Source: Torreya grandis (Eukaryota; Streptophyta; Pinopsida; Cupressales; Taxaceae). From it: a stretch of 64,000 nucleotides of DNA. The stretch covers positions 13,411,001 through 13,475,000 of the forward strand of contig JARHVA010000001.1 of assembly GCA_037957365.1 (NCBI GenBank), in the 5' to 3' direction. A program made the position numbers and the translations under genes. The notes beneath the pieces are model-generated. The model was given only the letters and a program-made list of their open reading frames with translations. It was not told the origin of the DNA and did not search any database. Each line of letters starts with the position of its first letter. The first letter of the stretch is position 1. This document shows, piece by piece, positions 56,761 to 64,000 of this stretch.

Positions 56761-57540
56761 TATTTGGCAATTCACAGGGGAAGCATGCCTGCTATGCTTA
56801 GGAAAACCAGTGGCTTAAAGTTCGTTGGGCACAGAGTCAAAATACAACCTGAAAGGTTGATAATAACCTTGAGAGACTACAAAATCAACATGAAGCTTTT
56901 ACTCCAAATGGTAAACAAAACACACACGAGGCTAAAAAACTACGAACATGCGCAAAAGCACTTTAGGGAAAATAGGGAAAAAAAATAGAGAAAATATATA
57001 CATAACAAGAGAAGGGTCAGTGACAGTGCTTAAGATATATCACATTAACTGGGATATGCAATTCCCCACCATCCAACCTGAAGAGTTGGAATGCGTTATG
57101 CTGCTTGCATTGAGTGATGACATATGGACCACTCCATAAGGCATCAAACTTTGTGTGCTTTCTAGGTTTAGCTCGATCTTCATCCCATTTTAAGACAATG
57201 TCGCCTTCTAAGAAGCCTTTTGATGAGGATTTCTTATCAAAATGCTTATTGGTTTGTTGCTGACAGATAATCATGGAAACCATGGCTTGGTCTCTTACAA
57301 CCTGAAGCTCCATTAATTCACAAAATCTGACCTCTATGCTATCGCTTTCTTCCAATTGCAGCTGGTGGGCAAGATCCAACGCTGGCAATCCAAGTGAAAT
57401 AATAATTTAGCTTCCCTTCTATACACAAGCATGTATGGTGAATTGCCAACTGCTCTTTTTAGAGTAACCATGTCTGCCCACAGGGCTGTTTTCAACTTGG
57501 CATGCCAAGTTCTCTGATTTTCCTCCATTGTCCTAATGAT
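56761..57540 (-). mobile_element. Element K internal region: 3' UTR and integrase end of a Tat-like element
   Basis: On the minus strand, sequence upstream of the LTR is the Tat 3' UTR (GGCATGCTTCCCCTG type, 56761-57010), and upstream of that is integrase coding DNA. Element J was inserted at 57541, so the remainder of K lies beyond the window. The left flank of K's 3' LTR is TTGCC (45905-45909); its partner TSD cannot be seen. Confidence 0.8.
57014..57535 (-). pseudogene. Integrase C-terminal part of element K
   Basis: The minus strand gives TMEENQRTWHAKLKTALWAD, then a frame change near 57340-57388, LDLAHQLQLEESDSIEVRFC, KGFLEGDIVLKWDEDRAKPR and WSGPYVITQCKQHNAFQLF. It is collinear with the element B integrase tail (11700-12234). 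No chromodomain is present. It is truncated by element J. Confidence 0.82.
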
Positions 57541-57889
57541 TGTTGACCATTTTTGCCCAACAGGACAAAAATCGGTCCCCTTCTTTTTGCATGTTGTTCT
57601 GAGCCAGTACTTTTGATTTTTGCACGAGTCTTGCAATTTCTACAGACTCTGCAGGTCCATTTCTACGGACTTTGCAGGATTTCTACAGACTTCACAAGAA
57701 CTTCTACGGACTGTGCAGTGTAGTTTTTCAACAGATGAAAAACCAGTCAAAGAGTTGCAAGGTTTTGCAAAGCTTATTCGGACTCTTGTCTGAAGAAATT
57801 CAGAAGGAAAGAGAGCTAAAATGGTTCAAAGACATTTTTTCTTAAGGTTGAAAGAGTGGTTCAATGACAATCTTTCCAAAAGTTAGCAT

Positions 57890-58250
57890 CTTTGAACCGT
57901 TGAACCATTGAACCAGTTCAATGCCTTGGATCAATCGGCGAAGTTCAACGCTTCGGTTCAACGCTTTAGTTCAATCGGCTAAGTTCATCGGCAGGTTCAA
58001 TCAAATGGTTCATTGGCTGGTTTAATGCGTTGGTTCAACGCTTCGGTTCACTCAATCGGTTCATCCATTGGTTCAACGGCCTTTGGTTCAATCAAAGGGT
58101 TCATCGGCTCGGTTAAAAGCTTGGTTCAATCCGACGGTTCAACGAGCTTGGTTCAAAGCCTTGGTTCAACAACCGTTTGAACCATTGAACTGGTTCAATG
58201 GATTGGTTCAACGGTTGGTTCAAAGGAGCGGTTCAAACGAAAGTTCAAGC
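57890..58250 (+). repeat. GGTTCAA array in element J 5' LTR
   Basis: About 20 GGTTCA(A) words occur here, with the palindromic cluster GAACCATTGAACTGGTTCAA near 58170-58200. The counterpart in the 3' LTR is 63290-63660, where word order is conserved, so the array predates the insertion of J. Confidence 0.85.
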
Positions 58251-59195
58251 CTCCCGAAGGACAACTGCCCTTGCGGAGGCGAGTTCTGGGTTCAAGAGCC
58301 CTTGCGGAGGGCAAGGAGCACTTCAAAGAGGCCACAAAGAAAGCTGCAAAGGTAAGATCTTTCGAAATTTTGTTAAGGCATTGAATGAATTCTTTCGGAC
58401 TTTTTCTCCGAAGGAATTCCTTCGGACAAAAAGTCTGAAGGAATTTGGAAGGCCGCAGGAAGAAAGCCGGGAAAACTCCAAATAAATCAAAGCGGCCGAG
58501 ACAATTCTCGCGGACTTTTGTCTGTGGGAAAATGTCCGCACAAAAAGTCCGAAAGAAAATTGCCCGATGGAAAATAAGCCCGCAGAAAAGGCCCGCGGGG
58601 AAAAATGTTGAAGCAGAAAGCTGAAGGAAAGTCCAAGGGTGACGGGCCCAAGGACGTCAAAGTTAAACACGGCAAACTAGTCGTTGGAAATTCAAAAGTG
58701 ATGACAGGTGTGTGGACGTCAAATTTAAGACGGTGAAATAGCCATTTGTTTTTAAATTGCCTGAGCGCCAACCATGAAAAGAGCCCAAGGAACGCAGTGA
58801 CCCACCAGAAGATCACCCCCGAGGGCTAAAGGAGCAAAATGAGACAAAGCAAGGAAGAAGACAAGGTGTAAAAAGAGACAAAGCAGTCCAAGTTGCAAAG
58901 AGGAGGCGAGTTATTGCCAGATAGTCACCAAACGGCGCAAACAATAAATGGCGCGGCCTGTCCTCTCCAGTTTGCATTTATAAGGGGACAAACCGAGTGA
59001 ATATCTGGAAAGAGCAATTTTTTCGCAAAAAAGAGGTGTGACTCGTGTTTTCACATTTTTGTGGAACGCCAAAGTCAAAGCAGGAGCCGACAATCAAACG
59101 GCTCCCTCTTCCCAAGGCTAAGAGTGCACATGGCCCAGCTTGCAAAAAGAGTGCCAAAGTCTTTCCCAGAAAGCGCCAAGTTCTCTTCCTCTTTC

Positions 59196-59202
59196 TATAT
59201 AT
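59196..59202 (+). promoter_or_regulatory. TATA box of element J 5' LTR
   Basis: TATATAT in the context tttctatatattgtaaa is the shared T LTR promoter context (compare 20574-20580 and 23747). It lies about 1.65 kb into the LTR, after all the repeat modules. This places the modules in U3. Confidence 0.7.
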
Positions 59203-59931
59203 TGTAAATTTCTCATTTGAGAAGGATCCAATCTCTCAGCCTTAAGGCAAAACTCTGCCCAAAAATCTCTCGAGGCTTGTAAGGCAGAGTTCTGCCAGAT
59301 TTTACCTTGAATCAGGACTTAGCATTTTTACCTCTATTTGGACTTGCACTTTGAAGTATATGTCTGTGTTTTTCTTGTGTTAAGTCATTGTCTTTCATGC
59401 TTTTCACAGATCGATTACAGCATGTCTAGTGCATTGTGAAGTCTCTTTTCTGCAGGTCTGCCAGAAGTGTCTACAACAGGAATATAGGCGCATGTGAATA
59501 GGCTGCCCAAGTGTGTCGCAGAGCACCTTTGGTAGTTCCTTCCTCCCTGTATCTCCACAGACCCCTGACTCACTGACACAGAAGAGTTTTCCCACATCAG
59601 ATGAAGTGTATAGGTGCTTCTTCTTGGTGAAAAGTGTATATTCAGGCTGGGCGGGTCACTTTTCTGGTGTATCACCTTTTCATTTTTTAGGCTTAGGTTA
59701 TGTTTTCAGCATCTCTCTCCCTTTTCATCTCCCCCTTTTTTTCATTTTATTTGTTAGCAGTAGGAGAAACTAGGGCCTGAAAGATACATCAGAAGGAGCT
59801 AGCCCTTATCCAGAGACTCTCCCCTCCAGCTTCGTCGGTCCCACAGGGGAGAGGGGAGTTTCCATTGCTGCGCTTGGAAGGCAAGAGCTCGGCCTCTTGC
59901 CAAGGGTGCAATCTTCTACGTCAACAATTTT

Positions 59932-59950
59932 TGGCACGCCCGGTGGGACC
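59932..59950 (+). other. Primer-binding site candidate of element J
   Basis: TGGCACGCCCGGTGGGACC lies five bases after the LTR end. It is not the initiator-Met site used by the chromoviruses here. The TGGC start and GC-rich text are typical of tRNA 3' end complements in Tat-type elements, but I cannot name the tRNA from the sequence alone. Confidence 0.65.
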
Positions 59951-60128
59951 AACTAGGACAGGTTTTGTCCAAAGAGTTGAAGAATTTTGGTGTGTTCTTC
60001 AACCAACCAGCCTTTGGAGGCTTTTGCATCAACACCAACAGCGACTCTGAGTGAAATCAACTGGTTAAGCAGTTCTGGTGCCATCAAGAAACAGTATTTT
60101 GGTATGTATAATTCCATTGTTTAGAGCC

Positions 60129-62507
60129 ATGGACCCTATTTTCCTTGGCCAGCCTAGCTATGATCCTTACCAGCGTTATGTTGATCCTTATCAAGTCCAA
60201 TATGACCAGTCTCAGCCCTGTCATGAGCTATATCAGCATTATGCCCAGTCTTCTCAATATGTCACTTCTCCTACTCAACCTAATCTCTTTACCAATCAAC
60301 CCGTTTCCACCTTCAAATGAGCACTGCTAGGATACGAAAAGTATGTAGTAGAGCTTGACACGAGAAAGGGATGTGGCTAAGAAATTACTGATCATGTCGT
60401 CCATCAAGTGAGAAATGCACTAGATCTGGTCAAGAGGGAATGGACTCCTATTGAAAGAGCCAATTGGCAAAGGCTTACAAGTGAGATGCTGGATGTGAGT
60501 GGTTTGATTGTATCTTTGGAAGAGAAGCTGAGTATTCATGAGAGGCAGCCTTACCAAGTCTATCAACCTGCATACCCGCTGCCCCAAGTATCATATCAGT
60601 CATACGCAGCCCCTGCTTATGAGCCGAGTCAAGCCTATCAAAGTCCTTTCCCCAATCATGTTGAGGAGAGTTCCAAAATAGTAAATCTTGTGTTTAAGGC
60701 TAATCTTGATAGACAGATCAAATTGACAAATCTTCAAATGCAACAGTCTATTTTGGCAGCAAGGGAAGTGGAATCCAAACCCTCACTACCCTCTCACATT
60801 GTGGCCCCATCATTCCAAAAGGAGAGGCCTAGTCCGAATATCTTGAGCTGGAATAAAGTGGTTGAGTCGTGGAACAACAAGGAGGAGAAAGACATTGTCC
60901 AAGAGTGTGAGGTACAAAATGAGGTTAGTCATTTTCAAGTCCCTCCCACCCTTCCTCAAGAAGCTTTTTGTATTTCATGGCAACCTTCATGCGCCCCCCA
61001 TCTCTATGATGATTCCTATGAGCTCCAAGAAAGCCTTTTTCAAGATAATCTGGCTAAGCGGATTGAAGAATTAGAAGCTAAGGTGAGACTGCTTCGAGAA
61101 AGAGAGATGGAGCTTTCAGACCCTGTAGAGGAGCCGACACCAAAAGATACCCCTTCCACCAATCCACAAGCTAATTTCAATATTGATGAAGTGTTGGTAA
61201 AGTGGAGGGACGAAAATCAAGTGATTTTGGCCCAAGGTCTGCCCCCTCCTATTCTAAAGAAAGCCCCCTCTTGTGTGCCAAATCCTTTCTATCAAAGGGC
61301 ACTTGCTCTTTCTGGCTCATCCGATGCATCAATCGATCCTGCCCTTAATCCTGTGCGCCTAGCTTTTCAGCATGCCTCTTTGCAGACAGCTCTTCCTGTA
61401 CATGAGCAGACCCTCCCATATCTCCCCCAACCTCCTCAAGTCTTTCAACATGATCTCCAAATTCCAAGCTGGAAGAAGGAACATCATGAACCAACTCAGG
61501 GCCTTGAAGAGGATAAAGTTGTTGCCTGTTCACAGGAGCAAGATTCCAATCCCAAGGTCATGAGTTGGAAGCAAACAGTAAAATCATGGGGCAGAAAGGA
61601 AAAGGAGAAATGTTTTGCTCAAAACCTTGAAGAAGATGAGGCTGCTCTTGCTCTAGATGATGCTTGTGACCTCCAAGAAAGGCTCTTCCAAGAAGATATA
61701 GACAGGCGGATTGCAGAGTTGGAGTCCAGAGCGAGTTTTCTCAGCGAACGTGTGATGAACGTTTCAGACCAAATAGTAGATTCCATGTCTGAACACACTC
61801 CATCTACACACCTCCAAGAGAGCTATCAGGCCACACCTGATATAAATGAAGTGCTGGCCAAATGGAAAGAGGAGAATCATTCGATTCTAGCTCAAGGACT
61901 GCCTCCTCTTCCACATGAGTTCGTTCATCAGCCTTCCATTTCACTCCTCGAGGAGGAACCTATCTTGAAGGAAGCAAGTGAAGAGGAGTACGCTCAGTTC
62001 ATGACTGATCAGGGAGACTTCACGAGTGCGGATGAGGAGGAGATCACCATAGTTGCCCCCTTTGATGAACAAAAAGACAAGTCACAAGCTTTTGCCTCTA
62101 TCTCTGATGAGGAAGAAGTGATTTCTGCCCCTTTTCTCATTTTGCAAGACGTCATGGAGGGGCATGGACACTTTCTTGATCATGTTTTGAACGATTTGTT
62201 TGAAGTCATTGGGGCAGGTTACACTATTCTTCAAGGGGGATATGAGCTGGATAAGGGTGGAGAAGGCAGCATTGGGACTCAAATAAGTATGCAAAGGGGT
62301 TGCAGGCTTTCAGATTTATTCTTTCAAGAGGTTGGTGAATCTGAAAATACTTCCTTTGAAGTCATCAAGGAGGAAGGTCATACCATGGAACCCGAGCATG
62401 AGGCAGAAGAGAACAAGCCAGTCAATGATGCATACCAAGGGGCTTATGGTGATGAGCCAACAACGCTTGATTTCTTGATGAGATACACCAGCATGAAGAA
62501 CCAATAG
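60129..62507 (+). pseudogene. Long ORF of element J, function unknown, internally repeated
   Basis: One frame runs from the ATG at 60129 (MDPIFLGQPSYDPYQRYVDP) to a TAG at 62505-62507, 793 codons, interrupted only by a TGA at 60318 and a TAA at 60378. The N-terminus and a stretch near residues 130-175 are rich in Tyr, Gln and Pro. A module with SW...W, an LFQ-x3-L/I-x2-RI coiled coil and a final LAQGLPP motif occurs twice: SWNKVVESW at residue 240, LQESLFQDNL at 299, LAQGLPP near 367, then SWKQTVKSW at 479, LQERLFQEDI at 515, LAQGLPP near 587. A weaker third coiled coil (LVFKANLDRQI) is at about 187-214. The C-terminus is acidic. I see no CCHC knuckle, protease or RT motif, signal peptide or membrane segment. 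It could be a diverged structural (Gag-like) or accessory protein; that is a guess. Confidence 0.75.
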
Positions 62508-62971
62508 GAGGCAAGCTTCCAAGAACAGAGTACGTATATGTTGGAAGCATGTTTGAATCTGATCCACTCGGATACAAGCCAATCCACGTGGTAGGCAAGA
62601 GGAGCAGGTCACCAAGTCTCCACTTCATTCAGCCACTTGTCTGGCACCATAAGTTTCCTAGCTAGGGAGGGGACTTAAGAAATTTTCCTTTTGATCTAGG
62701 AGGGAAGCAAATATACCTAGTTAGTTGTACATAGTAGTTGGTTTTCAGGGTTCTTTCCTGCTTTCCCTAAGTGCAGTTTGCACAAGTAGTGTTTTTAGCC
62801 TTGTGTGTGTTTTTCCCTTGTGTCTAGGGTAAAAGGCTCATGATTGATTCTTGGAACTTTTGGGGTTGTTGCTAACCTTTCTTTAAGCTGCATCTGACTC
62901 CGTGCCCAATGGACTAAAAGGCAACTGGTCTCTAAGCATAGCAGGCATGCTTCCCCTGGGAGTCGCCAATT
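62508..62971 (+). other. 3' untranslated region of element J (Tat type)
   Basis: The distal half (about 62760-62971) repeats the motifs of element B's 3' UTR in the same order: CCTTGTGTGTGTTTT, TGATTGATTCTTGG, TGCCCAATGGACT, TCTAAGCATAGCAGGCATGC and CCCCTGGGAGTCGCCAATT. The first 250 bases hold no gene that I can see. Confidence 0.75.
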
Positions 62972-64000
62972 TGTTGACCATTTTTTCCCAACAGGCAAAA
63001 ATCGGTCTCCTTTTTGCATGCTGTTCTGAGCTAGTACTTTTGATTTTTGCACGAGTCTTGCAATTTATATGGACTCTGCAGGTCCATTTCTACGGACTTC
63101 ACAATAACTTCTACGGACTGTGCAGTGTAGTTTTTCGGCAGATGAAGAACCAATCAAAGAGTTGCAAGGTTTTACAAAGCTTCTTCAGACTCTTGTCTAA
63201 AGAAATTCACAAGGAAAGAGAGCTAAAATGGTTCAAAGACACTTCTTCTTAAGGTTGGAAGAGTGGTTCAATGACAATCTTTCCAAAAGTTAGCATCTTT
63301 GAACCATTGAACCGGTTCAATGCCTTGGATCAATCGGCGAAGTTCAACGCTTCGGTTCAACGCTTTAGTTCAATCGGCTAAGTTCATCGGCAAGTTCAAT
63401 CAAATGGTTCATCGGCTTGGTTCAATGCGTTGGTTCAATGCTTCGGTTCACTCAGTTGGTTCATCCGTCAGTTCAACGGCCTTTGGTTCAATCAAAGGGT
63501 TCATCGGCTCGGTTCAAAGCTTGGTTCAGTTGGATGGTTCAACGAGCTTGGTTCAACACTCGGTTCAAAGCCTTGGTTCAACAACCGTTTGAACCATTGA
63601 ACCGGTTCAATGGATTGGTTCAACGGTTGGTTCAAAAGAGCGGTTCAAACGAAAGTTCAAGCCTCCCGAAGGACAAGTGCCCTTGCGGAGGGCAATTCTG
63701 GGTTCAAGAGCCCTTGCGGAGGGCAAAGAGCACTTCGAAGAGGCCACAAAGAAAGCCACAAAGGTAAGATCTTTCAGAATTTTGTCAAGGCATTGAATGA
63801 ATTCTTTCGGACTTTTTGTCCGAAGGAATTCGGAACGCTGCGGGAAGAAAGCCGGGAAAACTCCGAAGAAATCAAAGCAGCCGAGACAATTCTCGCAAAT
63901 TTTAGTCCGCGGGAAAATGTCCGCGCAAAAAGCCCGAAAGAAAATTGCCCGATGGAAAATAAGCCCATAGAAAAGGCGGGGAAAAAGGCCGAAGCAGAAA
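62972..64000 (+). repeat. Element J 3' LTR, truncated by window end
   Basis: It starts TGTTGACCATTTTTTCCC and is collinear with 57541-58620: CTACGGACTC words (63065-63135), a GGTTCAA array (63290-63660), CCCTTGCGGAGGGC twice (63679-63726) and a palindrome at 63803-63830. It differs from the 5' LTR by numerous substitutions and small indels. Confidence 0.9.

Larger units (their letters stand above)
57541..59926 (+). repeat. Element J 5' LTR (T family)
   Basis: It runs from TGTTGACCATTTTTGCCC to CTTCTACGTCAACA, 2386 bp. Modules are the terminal hairpin, CTACGGACTCTGCAG words (57637-57725), a GGTTCAA array (57890-58250), palindromes (58395-58445), GACGTCAA modules (58650-58720), a TATATAT box at 59196-59202 and the R/U5 with GGAGCTAGCCCTTATCCAG. 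Confidence 0.92.
57541..64000 (+). mobile_element. Element J: non-autonomous T/Tat-family LTR retrotransposon with its own ORF (3' LTR runs off the window)
   Basis: It has a 5' T LTR (57541-59926), a primer-site candidate, a 3-kb internal region with one long reading frame, the Tat-type 3' UTR, and the start of a second T LTR at 62972. The left flank is ATGAT (57536-57540); the right TSD is outside. No protease, RT, RNase H or integrase is found in the internal region, so it must depend on another element's enzymes. The shared 3' UTR and LTR point to the Tat-like elements B and K as that source. The first few hundred bases of both LTRs are similar but clearly diverged, so it is not a recent insertion. 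Confidence 0.85.

Noticed and set aside
60408..62507. Start of the J ORF at 60408
   Set aside because: That position is a GTG inside a longer in-frame stretch. The frame extends back to the ATG at 60129 through two stops.

Overview
The window is pure plant-type repetitive DNA. I see no host gene, no tRNA or rRNA gene and no CRISPR. Every kilobase that can be classified belongs to an LTR retrotransposon or its remains: Ty3/gypsy chromoviruses with a C-terminal chromodomain, a Tat-like Ty3/gypsy lineage, and one Ty1/copia element. Initiator-tRNA-Met primer sites, CDII-type chromodomains, giant LTRs and deep nesting point to a seed plant with a large, repeat-rich genome. A gymnosperm is plausible, but nothing here fixes the species.

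The layout is a stack of insertions inside insertions, read from target-site duplications (TSDs) and from host sequence that resumes after each insert. The outermost layer is a decayed copia element (29692-45909, with its 5' part off the left side). A giant LTR of a family I call T was inserted in its gag. Its pieces are 21287-21635, 24464-24692, 26402-26761 and 29223-29691. A Tat-like element (pol 9757-12234, 3' LTR 12488-21286) sits in that LTR. It was in turn broken by a minus-strand T LTR (1-494 plus 8600-9756) and by chromovirus Gypsy-3 (12527-17966). The minus-strand T LTR carries the youngest element, Gypsy-1 (495-8599), whose gag-pol frame is open and whose LTRs are almost identical. 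Solo T LTRs lie at 21636-24458, 24693-26396, 30481-32665 and, in a variant form, 41638-43818. A further minus-strand T-type copy lies at 26762-29222.

The right part of copia holds the minus-strand chromovirus Gypsy-4 (34693-43990). The copia 3' LTR is cut at 45910 by a minus-strand Tat-like element (K), which runs off the right edge. K was hit by Gypsy-2 (46041-54586, sister of Gypsy-1 but broken by stops) and by element J (57541 to beyond 64000). J is a non-autonomous member of the T/Tat family. It has T LTRs, a primer-site candidate and the same 3' untranslated region as the pol-bearing relatives. Instead of gag-pol it carries one long reading frame (60129-62507) of unknown function with internally repeated coiled-coil modules.

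The most unusual content is the T LTR itself, 1.7-3.4 kb long and built from modules: a terminal inverted-repeat hairpin, arrays of a CTACGGACTCTGCAG unit, arrays of GGTTCAA heptamers, nested palindromes of the type GGACAAAAAGTCC, G-box (CACGTG) clusters in some copies, then a TATA box and a conserved R/U5. The CTACGGACTCTGCAG array also occurs in the LTRs of the unrelated chromovirus Gypsy-4. Element J and these shared arrays are the best candidates for something not yet described. All boundaries were read by eye.
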